Assembly: GCA_035626155.1 (NCBI GenBank)
Contig: DASPOF010000128.1
Span: 1 to 45,093, forward strand
DNA from: DASPOF01 sp035626155
GTDB taxonomy: Bacteria; Desulfobacterota; Binatia; Binatales; Binataceae
Length of the DNA stretch: 45,093 bases
Reading direction: 5' to 3'
The position numbers were made by a program, and so were the translations under genes. Each line of letters opens with the position of its first letter. The first letter of the stretch is position 1. The notes under the pieces were generated by a model. It was not told the DNA's origin and did no database searches. It saw only the letters and a program-made list of their open reading frames with translations. Positions 7,690-16,546 of the stretch are shown here, piece by piece.

Positions 7690-9528
7690 TCAGTTGACGG
7701 CCTGGCGGGCCGATTCGTCCGCCGCCGCATACTGAAGCTCGTAGAGCCGATAGTAAAGTCCGCGTTGCGCGAGCAGCGCCTCGTGAGTGCCGCTTTCACG
7801 CAGCATGCCGTTGCTGAGCACGAGGATCCGATCGGCGCGCTCGATGGTCGACAGCCGATGGGCAATCACGACCGCGGTCCGGTCGGCGAGAAGCTCGTTG
7901 AGCGCAAGCTGGATGAGGCGTTCGGTCTCGCTGTCCACGCTCGAGGTTGCCTCGTCCATCACGAGGATGCGCGGGTTGTACGCGAGCGCGCGCGCAAAGG
8001 ACAGCAGTTGGCGCTGGCCCGCCGAGAAGTTTGCGCCCCGCTCGTCGATTCCCTCGCCAAGCCCCGCCGGCAGCCGCTCGACGAAGCGCAGGGCCTGCGC
8101 CCGCGCGAGCGCATCGCGCAGCTCGCCTTCGCCGAGCCCGGCAAGCCCGAGCCGGATGTTTTCCGTGACATCACCGGCGAACAGGAAAACGTCCTGCTGG
8201 ACGAGCCCGATCGCGCGGCGCAGCGCGCGCAAATCCCAGTCGCGCACGTCGACGCCGTCCACCAGGATGCGTCCGCCGGTCACGTCGTAGAAGCGGGTGA
8301 GGAGCTTGATGATGGTGCTCTTGCCCGAGCCGGTCGCGCCGACGATCGCGATCTTCTGGCCCGGCTCCACGACGAAGCTTAAGTCCTTGAGCACGGGTTC
8401 GCCGGGCCGGTATTCGAAATTGACGTGGTCGAAGACGATGCCGCCGCCGGCAGCGGGCGCAAGCCGGGGCACTGGCGGGCTTTCGATCACCACCGGCTCC
8501 TCCATCACCTTCTGGATCTTCTCGGCCGCGGCGAGCGCCGACTGGAGCACGTTGTATTTCTGCGACATCTCGCTCAGCGGCCCGAAGAAGCGCCCCGCGT
8601 AATCGATGAAGGCGTAGAGCGTTCCGAGGCTGAGCGCGCCGCGAATCACGGTGCGGCCGCCCATCCACAGGATCATCGCGACGGTCACCGAACTCAGCGC
8701 CTGCACCGATGCGAACATCCCGGCGTCGTAAATGTTCGCGAGCGTCTGCGCGTCGCGCGACTTGCGATTGAGGTCGTCGAATTCATCGCGGGAGAGCCGC
8801 TCGCGCGTGAAAAGCTGGATGACGTGCATCCCGCTGAGCGCCTCCGAGAGGTAGGAATTGATCGCGGCGACGCGCTCGCGAATCTCGCGCTGCACCTCGC
8901 GCATGCGGACCGCCAGGAAGTTGATCAGCAGCAGGAGCGGCGGAATCGCGCACAGCGTCCATCCCGCCAGGCGCGGCGAGAGGCTGAACATGATCGCGAC
9001 GATTCCGGAAAGGGTGATCAGGTCCATGAAGATCGTGAGCGCGCCCGCACCGAACATTTCGTTGATCGCGTCGATGTCCGCGGTCATGCGGCTCACCAGC
9101 CGCCCCACCGGAGTCCGGTCGAAGTACGACATCGGGAGCCGTTCCACGTGGCGGAAAAGCGCAAGCCTGAGATCGGACAGCGAGTACTGCGAGACCATCA
9201 TGGTCAGATAGAACTGGCCGTAAATGCTCGCGAACTCGCCAATCACCAGCAGCAGGTAGAGCATCCCCATCACGAACAGGCCGTGCCCGTGCGCCGCGGC
9301 GAACAGCGGCGCGAGCCAGCGCGGAGGCGCAGAGCGGCGATCGGCGAGGAAGATATCGATCGTCAGCTTCACCGTGTACGGTTGCGCCAGGGCGAATGCC
9401 GAGCAAAGCGGCATCAGCACGGTCGACGCCCAGAACAGGCGCTGATGCGGCCGGATGAACTGCCAGACCCACCGCATCAGGCGGACGTCGTAAACGCGCC
9501 CTAATGGTTCTTCTTCCGCGATCTGCAT
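7690..9528 (-). CDS. mdlB: ABC exporter half-transporter, MdlB/SmdB-like subunit (consensus Walker B)
   Basis: A 612-residue type IV ABC exporter subunit with six N-terminal membrane segments (about 30-330) and a C-terminal ATPase domain. Walker A is GATGSGKST (about 395-403), the signature is the variant FSAGQ (about 498-502), Walker B is LVMDEATSSVD with the catalytic Glu, and the switch His is in IAHRLST. The FSAGQ signature and the intact DE fit the MdlB/SmdB side of a heterodimer. It starts 4 bases after the stop of the partner gene. Together they should form one functional and one degenerate ATP site. The substrate (lipid, drug or peptide) is unknown; the symbol marks type, not proven orthology. 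Confidence 0.85.
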   Translation of the reverse strand: MQIAEEEPLGRVYDVRLMRWVWQFIRPHQRLFWASTVLMPLCSAFALAQPYTVKLTIDIFLADRRSAPPRWLAPLFAAAHGHGLFVMGMLYLLLVIGEFASIYGQFYLTMMVSQYSLSDLRLALFRHVERLPMSYFDRTPVGRLVSRMTADIDAINEMFGAGALTIFMDLITLSGIVAIMFSLSPRLAGWTLCAIPPLLLLINFLAVRMREVQREIRERVAAINSYLSEALSGMHVIQLFTRERLSRDEFDDLNRKSRDAQTLANIYDAGMFASVQALSSVTVAMILWMGGRTVIRGALSLGTLYAFIDYAGRFFGPLSEMSQKYNVLQSALAAAEKIQKVMEEPVVIESPPVPRLAPAAGGGIVFDHVNFEYRPGEPVLKDLSFVVEPGQKIAIVGATGSGKSTIIKLLTRFYDVTGGRILVDGVDVRDWDLRALRRAIGLVQQDVFLFAGDVTENIRLGLAGLGEGELRDALARAQALRFVERLPAGLGEGIDERGANFSAGQRQLLSFARALAYNPRILVMDEATSSVDSETERLIQLALNELLADRTAVVIAHRLSTIERADRILVLSNGMLRESGTHEALLAQRGLYYRLYELQYAAADESARQAVN

Positions 9529-9532
9529 CGGC

Positions 9533-11281
9533 TCAGTACTGCGAGAGTTCCTCCTCGAGCAGTTGGCGATGGAACAGTTCGGCGTATATGCCGTGGCGCG
9601 CCATCAGCTCCTCGTGCGTGCCGCGCTCGGCGATCTCGCCGTCCTCGAGCACGATGATCTGGTCGGCGTCGCGGACCGTCGAGGCGCGATGCGCAACGAC
9701 GATCGTGGTGCGATCCTTGACGCTCTCCTCGAGGCTCTTGAGCATCGCCCGCTCGGTTTCCGTATCCACGCTGGAGAGCGCGTCATCGAGCACCACCAGG
9801 CGCGGCTGGTAGGTGAGCAGCCGCGCGAGCGTGACGCGCTGCTTTTGCCCGCCCGACAGCGCCATCCCGCGCTCGCCCACGATCGTATCGAAGCCGTGCG
9901 GCAGCGCGGCGATGTCGGGGGCAAGCCCCGCGATGTTGGCGGCGGTCTCGATCTCGGGAAAAGCCGCCGAGGGGCGGCCGAACGCGACGTTGCGCGCGAG
10001 CGTGTCCGTGAACAGGGTCGCCTCCTGCGGCACCAGCCCGACCGCCTTGCGCAGCGCGCCGAGCGGGATATCGCGCAGGTCGCGCCCGTCGAGCAGCACG
10101 CGCCCCTCGGTGGGATCGATCAGGCGGGCGAGCAGCTTCACCATCGTCGATTTGCCCGCGCCGGTCCGCCCCACAATCGCGAGCTTCTGTCCGGCGGGGA
10201 CTTTCACCGTGATGTCCTTGAGCGCGTAAGGATGGCGGGCCGCGCCGTCGCCATTGTGCGCGAAGTAACTGAACGAAACGTGATCCCATTCCACCGCGCC
10301 GGCGACCTGGATTTCCTCCTCTCCGCCCGCGACGGTCTCGGTCGGCACGGCATCGAAGATTTCCTCGAGCCGTTTCATCGCCGCCTTGGCGCGCTGATAG
10401 ATCGCGATCATCCATCCGAGCGACATCGTCGGCCACGCAAGAGCCGCCAGGTAGCCGAGGAATGCGGCGAGGTCGCCGAAGGTTATCCGATGCGCCATCA
10501 CCAGGGTGCCGCCGTAAATGAGCACGATCATGGTCGCGCTGGCCGCCGTCAGCCGCACCATCGGAGGCATCGCGCCGCGCAACCGCGCCGCCGCCAGCGC
10601 GTGCTCGTTGTATTCGTCGTTGAGGGCGCGGAAGCGCGATGCATCGTGATCCTCGACCGTGTACGCCTTGATCACGTGAATTCCCGCGAGGCTTTCCTGC
10701 GCCTTGGCGCCGATCGCGCCGAGTCCCTGCTGCACCCTGAGACTGCGCTGCATCAGCGAGCGTGTGAGAAACCGCATTATCACGAACAGGATCAGATACG
10801 GACCGAGCGCGGCAAGCGTGAGGCGCGGGCTCAGCCAGATCATGATCGAGGCGGCATAGCAGAAGATGAGCGGAGTGTTGGAAAAATTCAGCACGCCCAT
10901 CCCGACCATCATGCGCACGGCATTGAGGTCGTTAATCATGCGCGACATCAGGTCGCCGGTCTTGATCCGCTGGTAAAAGTCGCCGCCGAGCGTGGTCAGA
11001 TGGGCGAACAGGTCGTTGCGCAACTGGTACTCGATGTCGCGGCCGGTGTTGAAAATCACGAAGCGCGAGAACCATCGCGCGACTCCCCCGACCACCGCGA
11101 ACAGGGTCATGAGCGCCGCGTAATGGCCGATGGCGTCGCGATGGCCCGCCTGGATCGCGTTGATCGCGTCGCGCGTGAACAGCGGGATCACGTTTGCACA
11201 CGTGGTTGTTACAACGGTGCAGAAAATGCCGAAGGCGTACGTCGCCCAGTGGCGGCGTACGTAAACGAGCAGGCGATCCAT
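9533..11281 (-). CDS. mdlA: ABC exporter half-transporter, MdlA/SmdA-like subunit (degenerate Walker B)
   Basis: A 582-residue partner of the downstream subunit. Six membrane segments (about 15-300) are followed by an ATPase domain with Walker A GRTGAGKST (about 371-379), a canonical LSGGQ signature, and Walker B LVVLDDALSSVD. Asp500 stands where the catalytic Glu should be, as in MdlA-type and TM287-type subunits. The degenerate site would combine this Walker B with the partner's FSAGQ; the active site would combine the partner's DE with this LSGGQ. Loss of both features at one composite site is strong support for a true heterodimer. The glycosyltransferase gene lies about 100 bases upstream on the same strand. 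Confidence 0.86.
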   Translation of the reverse strand: MDRLLVYVRRHWATYAFGIFCTVVTTTCANVIPLFTRDAINAIQAGHRDAIGHYAALMTLFAVVGGVARWFSRFVIFNTGRDIEYQLRNDLFAHLTTLGGDFYQRIKTGDLMSRMINDLNAVRMMVGMGVLNFSNTPLIFCYAASIMIWLSPRLTLAALGPYLILFVIMRFLTRSLMQRSLRVQQGLGAIGAKAQESLAGIHVIKAYTVEDHDASRFRALNDEYNEHALAAARLRGAMPPMVRLTAASATMIVLIYGGTLVMAHRITFGDLAAFLGYLAALAWPTMSLGWMIAIYQRAKAAMKRLEEIFDAVPTETVAGGEEEIQVAGAVEWDHVSFSYFAHNGDGAARHPYALKDITVKVPAGQKLAIVGRTGAGKSTMVKLLARLIDPTEGRVLLDGRDLRDIPLGALRKAVGLVPQEATLFTDTLARNVAFGRPSAAFPEIETAANIAGLAPDIAALPHGFDTIVGERGMALSGGQKQRVTLARLLTYQPRLVVLDDALSSVDTETERAMLKSLEESVKDRTTIVVAHRASTVRDADQIIVLEDGEIAERGTHEELMARHGIYAELFHRQLLEEELSQY

Positions 11282-11382
11282 GGCGATGCGCCTTAACTTA
11301 GCAGGTATCCGGTGCGAGAGCAGTGGCCTGAAATCGCAACTGCGGTCATCGCGCGCCTGCTGCCATCCGCGCCACTTTTGCC

Positions 11383-12144
11383 TCAGCGCGGATGGCGTTC
11401 ATTGATTCGCCGCTCGTAAAGCTTCGCGTACTTCAGGAAGACGTAAAACGCCGCGGTCATCGCCGCGTACAGTCCGCGCCCGCCGTCGCGAAAGCCGCCG
11501 CGCAGGAAATAGAAATTGAAGAACCGCCATGCCGGATTCGCGATCATTTTTATCGGCGTGAACGCGGTCGGTTCCTGCTCGGCTGCCGCGCGCGAGCTGA
11601 ACCGATTGATCGTCGCGACGTGGTCGGCAACGTCGCGATAGCTGAAATGCAGGATCGGCGAGCTGAGCCGCCCGACCTTCCCATCCACGACGACCTTGTC
11701 GTGCGGGTCGCGGCCGCCGACATGGCCCCGGGCGCGCCTGAACAGCCGCACCGGCGTGTCCGGATAAATCGCGTGCGAGTAGTAGTGGCGAAGATGGTAA
11801 AGGATCCGGCGAATCCGGTAGCCGTCGCAGGCCGACGGCGATTCGATCTCGCGCCGAATCTCCTCGCCGAGATCGTGCGTCGCCTGCTCGTCGGCGTCCA
11901 TCAGCAGCACCCAATCCGAGGTGGCCCGGTCGAGCGCCATCTGCTTCTGCGTCACGTAATTTGTGAATTCGTGCCGGAAGACCTGGGCGCCCAGCGACTG
12001 GGCGATTTCGACGGTGCGGTCCGTGGACAGCGAATCCACCACGATAAGTTCATCGCAGAACCACGCGCTCCTGAGGCACTGTCCGATCAGCGCCTCTTCG
12101 TTCTTCGTGATCGTGATCAGCGAGATTGTGGGTCGTTCGGCCAT
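11383..12144 (-). CDS. Family 2 glycosyltransferase, WaaE/KdtX-like
   Basis: A 253-residue GT-A enzyme. SLITITKNEEALIGQCLRS at the N-terminus, VVDSLSTDRT and the DxD-type motif LLMDADEQ (about 79-86) match the WaaE/KdtX group, which adds a sugar from a nucleotide donor to the lipopolysaccharide inner core. The middle carries YHLRHYYSH and RLFRRARGHVGG-type segments seen in these enzymes. A hydrophobic and aromatic C-terminal stretch suggests contact with the inner membrane. It sits in a minus-strand run between the Mrp ATPase (31-base gap) and the ABC pair. The acceptor is inferred to be a core oligosaccharide or other surface glycan. Confidence 0.83.
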   Translation of the reverse strand: MAERPTISLITITKNEEALIGQCLRSAWFCDELIVVDSLSTDRTVEIAQSLGAQVFRHEFTNYVTQKQMALDRATSDWVLLMDADEQATHDLGEEIRREIESPSACDGYRIRRILYHLRHYYSHAIYPDTPVRLFRRARGHVGGRDPHDKVVVDGKVGRLSSPILHFSYRDVADHVATINRFSSRAAAEQEPTAFTPIKMIANPAWRFFNFYFLRGGFRDGGRGLYAAMTAAFYVFLKYAKLYERRINERHPR

Positions 12145-12175
12145 CCGGTTTGCGCGCGCCGCGCGCCGCGCCCGC

Positions 12176-13231
12176 TCACTCCCTGGGGCGTTCGAGCTGT
12201 TCGATAACCTTGCCCGCGATCGATTTGAAGGCGGCGCTCACCGGATGCTCCGGCGCGCACGCGACGATCGGTTTGGCCTCATCGCCGCTCTCGCGCACCT
12301 CGCGCACCAGCGGAATCTCGCCCAGGAACGCGACGCCGAGTTCGCGGGCGAAGCGCTCGCCGCCGCCATGGGCGAAGATCTCGTGGCGGCTGTGGCACTT
12401 CGGACACAGGTAGTAACTCATGTTCTCGATCACGCCGAGCACGGGCACGTTCACTTCCCGGAACATCGTGACACCGCGCTTGACGTCGAGCAGCGCGATT
12501 TCCTGCGGCGTCGTCACGATTACCCCGCCCGCCAGCGCCACCTGCTGAGTGATCGTAAGCTGCGCGTCGCCGGTCCCCGGCGGAAGATCGAGTATCAGGC
12601 AATCGAGTTCGCCCCAATCGACGTTGAACAGGAACTCGGTCTCGAGCTTCGTCACCATCGGGCCTCGCCACATGACCGCGGTCTCATCATTGATGAACAG
12701 CGCCAATGACACGTAGCGGATTCCGAAGCGTTCGAGCGGAATGATGCGCCGCTCGGGCGTCGCGCGCGGCGCGCTTTCCATCCCGACCATCATCCCGACG
12801 CTCGGCCCGTAAACGTCCGCATCCATGAGCCCCACGCGCCATCCGAGCGCGCGCATCGCGAGCGCCAGATTCACCGCGACCGTCGATTTACCGACGCCGC
12901 CCTTGCCGCTTGCGACCGCAACGATGTGCCGCACGCCGGCAACCGGCCGCTTCTGAGGGCCAGGCTCGGCGCGGTGAGCCGGCGCCTGCGCGCTGTGATC
13001 GATCTCGACTTTGATTGCCGGTACGCCCGCCATCGAGCCGACCGCCTGCTTCACGTCGGCGACGATCTTCTCGACCACCTCGGGCTTGGCCGACGGCACG
13101 GCGAGGATGACGGTCACGTCGGCGGACGCGACCTCGATATCCCTGACTATCCCGAAGGAAACGATGTCGCGGGTGAAGCCGGGGTACTTGACCTTGCGGA
13201 GTTCAGCCAAAATCTCGTTGGGATTGGGCAT
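12176..13231 (-). CDS. apbC: Mrp/ApbC (NBP35-type) iron-sulfur carrier ATPase
   Basis: A 351-residue cytosolic P-loop protein. An N-terminal MIP18/DUF59 domain (about 1-80) is joined to a deviant-Walker ATPase: ASGKGGVGKST (about 104-114), DADVYGPS and DLPPGTGD. The CPKC motif near 274-277 supplies the cysteines that bridge a [4Fe-4S] cluster between two subunits. The family carries Fe-S clusters to apo-enzymes. I use the ATG at 13231; a TTG at 13264 would add 11 residues, and neither has a clear Shine-Dalgarno. It leads the minus-strand run and is divergent from the DUF4838 gene, with little or no gap. Confidence 0.88.
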   Translation of the reverse strand: MPNPNEILAELRKVKYPGFTRDIVSFGIVRDIEVASADVTVILAVPSAKPEVVEKIVADVKQAVGSMAGVPAIKVEIDHSAQAPAHRAEPGPQKRPVAGVRHIVAVASGKGGVGKSTVAVNLALAMRALGWRVGLMDADVYGPSVGMMVGMESAPRATPERRIIPLERFGIRYVSLALFINDETAVMWRGPMVTKLETEFLFNVDWGELDCLILDLPPGTGDAQLTITQQVALAGGVIVTTPQEIALLDVKRGVTMFREVNVPVLGVIENMSYYLCPKCHSRHEIFAHGGGERFARELGVAFLGEIPLVREVRESGDEAKPIVACAPEHPVSAAFKSIAGKVIEQLERPRE

Positions 13232-13263
13232 CTGGTTGCGCGAAGCAGGTTCGGGTTTTGCCA

Positions 13264-15243
13264 ATGAGGCGCGGCACTGCTAATGCCGTCCGCCCATGTT
13301 ATCATCCCGGCGCGGCCCGAAAAAACGATGGGGCGGGCCCGCCGGCACCTTTGCAAAACTCGATAAGCGCGTCGAAATACCCCAGGATCCGCTATGGCGA
13401 TGCCCGCGGCGCGAGCGCGGACATAGTCGCGGTCGCCGTCGACGAACTCGTCCGCGGGTTGGGCGCGATGCTTGGGCGTGCGATCGCATCTGAGCCCGAT
13501 CCCGCAATCGGCGCGCGGGAACTTCGAATCGAGATCGGCCCCGGCGCATCGGCGCGCGCCCCCGATACTCCCACGCTCGACGGTGACAGCTTCGAGCTGC
13601 TGCGCGCCGGCACGACCGCGCTGGTGCTGCGGGCGGGCGCCGAGCGCGGGCTGATTCACGCGGCGGCCGATTTGCTCGAACGCCTCGGCGCGCGTTTCGC
13701 CCCCGGAGCGCCGCCCCGCCATCCGCAAATCGAACCGTCGCAGCTTGCCGCGCTCGATGAGTACCGGGTCGTGCCGGCGTTTTCGCGCCGCGCGTTCGCC
13801 TCGGACATCATGACCTGGAATTACAGCTTTCCCGACCGCCTCGCGCTTCATCTCGCCCACGATCGCGATTTCATCGCGTGGATGGCGCGGCGCGGCGCAA
13901 ACGCGTTCTCGTACATCCGGCACGCGCACGACACGCGGCTAAGAATCGATGAGCTGGCCGCGCTATACCGCTCGCACGGGATTGCGTCCGAGTACGGCGG
14001 CCATGTGCTGCAAATTCTGCTGCCGCGAGAGCGTTGCGACGCGAATCCCGAGTATTTCCCGGCCGGCGACGATGGCGTCCGCGCGCCACGCGGGAACCTC
14101 TGCGTCTCGAATCGATCGGCGATCGATCTCGTTTGCGGGGGCGCCGTCAAATACGTAAGCGAGTTTCCCGAGAACGAATTGCTGCATGTCTGGGGCGCTG
14201 ACGTATCGGGCGGAGCGTGGTGCCGATGCGGCCAGTGCCGCGAACTCCCGCCCCAGTTGCAATACATGGAAGTGGTCAACGCGATCGCAAATGCGCTCGG
14301 AGAAAAAGGCGCGGGCGCGCCGCCGGTTGCGTACCTCGCCTACCACGACACGATCGAGCCTCATCCGGGACTTCGCCCGCTCCCCAACGTCTGGTTCGAA
14401 TGGGCGCCGCGTGAGCGATGTTACAGCCACGCGATCGACGACCCGGTTTGCGACATCAATCCCCGATACTTCGCCTCGCTCAAACGCCACGTCGAGATTT
14501 TCGAGGGCCGCGGACATGTCTTCGAGTATTACGCCGATGCGATCCTGTTCGGGGGACTCGGCTTCGCCACGCCGGCGATAATCGCGCGCGACTTGCGCGC
14601 ATATCGCGCGCTCGGATTGCGCAGCATTTCGTGCCTGACGTTCGGCGCGTACAGCGCGCTCGCATACCCGGTCAACCTCGATGCGTTCCTGCGCGCCGCG
14701 CGCGCGCCCGATTTCGACCTGGACGCATCGGTGGGAGACACGGCCGCGGGACGCCACCCCACGTGCGCTCCCGAGATGGCCGCGGCCTACCGCGCCATTG
14801 GACGCGCCAGCGAGTTCGTGCTCGACTACGCCGATGTGATGAGCCCGGCGATGGCGCCGGGCAAGGCCGCGCGCAAGCACGTGGAATTGGGAGAGGCAGC
14901 GCTGATTTTCGACCAGGCGATCGCGGCGGCGAATCGAATTCTAGCCGCGAGGGAGACGCCCCTGGCCGCAGCCGAGCGGGAGATCTGGAGATACAGTGCG
15001 GAGGTTTTGTCGGGGATCGCAGGCTATCTCGCCGCACTCGCGCAGCAGGGCGAGGCGCGCCGGCGGGCCGCCGAGGCGTCGATCGCGCGCATCGCGGGCG
15101 CGATCGAACACGTCCGCGCAATCGATCTCGATATCAAGGGGACCTGGGGCGCCTACGACCTCGAATGGATTCATGAGCTGTGGCTCGACGCGATGAAGCG
15201 CAACCTCGCCGAGCCCGAACGCGTCTCGAAGGAGATGATCTGA
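13264..15243 (+). CDS. DUF4838 (glycoside-hydrolase-like) protein
   Basis: About 659 residues. The central part has the DUF4838 pattern: DRLALHLAHDRDFIAWMARRG, GHVLQILLPRE, NLCVSNRSAIDLV, then ENELLHVWGADVSGGAWC with a CRCGQC pair. An N-terminal region like the alpha-glucuronidase or hexosaminidase non-catalytic domain precedes it (about 30-150), and a helical C-terminal part follows (about 490-659). The family is related to TIM-barrel glycoside hydrolases, with no settled substrate. No signal peptide is seen, so it may be cytosolic, which is unusual for such a protein. The start is uncertain: TTG 13258, ATG 13264 or TTG 13351, none with a good ribosome site. Its TGA overlaps the next ATG by one base (TGATG). 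Confidence 0.75.
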   Translation: MRRGTANAVRPCYHPGAARKNDGAGPPAPLQNSISASKYPRIRYGDARGASADIVAVAVDELVRGLGAMLGRAIASEPDPAIGARELRIEIGPGASARAPDTPTLDGDSFELLRAGTTALVLRAGAERGLIHAAADLLERLGARFAPGAPPRHPQIEPSQLAALDEYRVVPAFSRRAFASDIMTWNYSFPDRLALHLAHDRDFIAWMARRGANAFSYIRHAHDTRLRIDELAALYRSHGIASEYGGHVLQILLPRERCDANPEYFPAGDDGVRAPRGNLCVSNRSAIDLVCGGAVKYVSEFPENELLHVWGADVSGGAWCRCGQCRELPPQLQYMEVVNAIANALGEKGAGAPPVAYLAYHDTIEPHPGLRPLPNVWFEWAPRERCYSHAIDDPVCDINPRYFASLKRHVEIFEGRGHVFEYYADAILFGGLGFATPAIIARDLRAYRALGLRSISCLTFGAYSALAYPVNLDAFLRAARAPDFDLDASVGDTAAGRHPTCAPEMAAAYRAIGRASEFVLDYADVMSPAMAPGKAARKHVELGEAALIFDQAIAAANRILAARETPLAAAEREIWRYSAEVLSGIAGYLAALAQQGEARRRAAEASIARIAGAIEHVRAIDLDIKGTWGAYDLEWIHELWLDAMKRNLAEPERVSKEMI

Positions 15244-16409
15244 TGGAAACGCCGCAAACCGGATTTCAACTGTCCGACGAACTGACCGCGCTGCGTGACC
15301 AGGTGGGGCGCATCATTCGCGACGAGATCATCCCGGCCGAGCGCAAGGTCGATCCCGATGCGCCCGAAATCGGCGAGGATGACTACTGGAGAATCGCGCG
15401 CAAGGTGCAGGCCGCAGGGATGTGGTCGATGGGCGCGCCGAAACAGTACGGCGGCGGCGGGCTCGGCACGTTCGAAATGTGCGTCCTGACCGAGGAGATG
15501 GCGCAGCATCGGATGGGCCTCTACAACCCCGGCGCGGGGGTGTTCGGGCGCACTCCGCCGCCCGTCATCTACGCGGGCACGCCCCAGCAGATTCAGGCCT
15601 ACGCGGTCGGGACCCTTAAAAACGCGTGGCACACTTTCTTTGCGATAACTGAACCGTCGGGCGGCTCCGACCCGGCGGGCGCAATCCAGTGCCGCGCCGT
15701 GCGCAAGGGCGATACCTACGTCATCAACGGGACCAAGATTTTCATCTCGCACGCGCACGAGGCCGAATGGGGCGTCGTGTTCACCCGCACCGATCCCAAG
15801 GCGGGCCGCCAGGGAATCACCTGCTTCATCATCAAGAAGGGCCAGCCCGGTTTCACCGCGCGCCCCATTCGGACGATTCGCACCTCGGCGCTCCCCAACG
15901 AGGTCTCGTTCGAGGATTGCGTGGTGCCGGCGGAGCAGCGGCTCGGCGAAGAAGGGCAGGGGCTCAACCTTTGCCTCGACCTGCTCACGCGCCTCAGATT
16001 CCCTTACTCGGCGTGCAATATCGGAGTCGGCGCCGCGGCGCTGAAGATGTCGATCGAGCACGCCAAGCATCGCACTACCTTCGGCGAGTTGCTCGCGAGA
16101 AGGCAGGCGATTCAATGGATGCTCGCCGACTCAGAAGTCGAGCTTCGCGCCGCGCGATGGCTCACCTGGGACGGCGCGTGGAAGGCCGAGCGCGGCGAGG
16201 ATGCCCGCACGGAGGCATCGATCGCGAAACTCTACTCGAGCGAAGTGCTTGCGAGCGTCATCGATCGCGCGGTCCAGATTCACGGCGGCTACGGCGTGAG
16301 CAAGGAATTTCCGCTCGAACGATGGTATCGCGAGGCGCGCGTGCGCCGGATCGGCGAGGGTCCCTCCGAGGTGCATCGGATGGTAATCGCCCGCACGCTG
16401 CTCAGGTGA
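15243..16409 (+). CDS. Acyl-CoA dehydrogenase
   Basis: A 388-residue FAD enzyme that oxidises an acyl-CoA thioester to the enoyl-CoA and passes electrons to an electron-transfer flavoprotein. The ATG at 15243 follows AAGGAGATGATCTG, a strong ribosome site inside the end of the DUF4838 gene. Markers: FAITEPSGGSDPAG (FAD and substrate loop), the HRTTFGELLARRQAIQWMLAD helix, QIHGGYGVSKEFPLERWYREAR, and IGEGPSEVHR carrying the likely catalytic Glu. The CoA-transferase 137 bases downstream recalls caiA/caiB-type pairs, in which the substrate acid is first activated by CoA transfer. The actual substrate is unknown. Confidence 0.92.
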   Translation: METPQTGFQLSDELTALRDQVGRIIRDEIIPAERKVDPDAPEIGEDDYWRIARKVQAAGMWSMGAPKQYGGGGLGTFEMCVLTEEMAQHRMGLYNPGAGVFGRTPPPVIYAGTPQQIQAYAVGTLKNAWHTFFAITEPSGGSDPAGAIQCRAVRKGDTYVINGTKIFISHAHEAEWGVVFTRTDPKAGRQGITCFIIKKGQPGFTARPIRTIRTSALPNEVSFEDCVVPAEQRLGEEGQGLNLCLDLLTRLRFPYSACNIGVGAAALKMSIEHAKHRTTFGELLARRQAIQWMLADSEVELRAARWLTWDGAWKAERGEDARTEASIAKLYSSEVLASVIDRAVQIHGGYGVSKEFPLERWYREARVRRIGEGPSEVHRMVIARTLLR

Positions 16410-16460
16410 CTCAATCGCTTGGCACGGGTTCGCATGGGCATGAACCGATTGACTTACCGA

Positions 16461-16546
16461 AATTCATCAGTCGCGATAGAGAATGCTCCCCGGCGGCGAT
16501 GCGGCCGGAGTGATGAATCGAAATCGCGACCGGGAGCAGACCAGGC
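16461..16546 (+). promoter_or_regulatory. Structured leader before the CoA-transferase, possible RNA switch
   Basis: Three perfect inverted repeats are packed in 77 bases in the order A-B-C-A'-B'-C'. ATTCATCA (16462-16469) pairs with TGATGAAT (16511-16518). GTCGCGAT (16470-16477) pairs with ATCGCGAC (16523-16530). TGCTCCC (16484-16490) pairs with GGGAGCA (16532-16538). The last arm holds the only Shine-Dalgarno-like GGGAG before the ATG at 16547. CTCC (16486-16489) could instead pair with GGAG (16507-16510) in a local hairpin, freeing the ribosome site. This is seen in the sequence; regulation by it is inference. Confidence 0.4.

Noticed and set aside
9563..11296. Long plus-strand frame over the mdlA gene
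   Set aside because: It is the mirror of a gene with clear ABC motifs; the composition is Arg/His-rich and no start signal is present.
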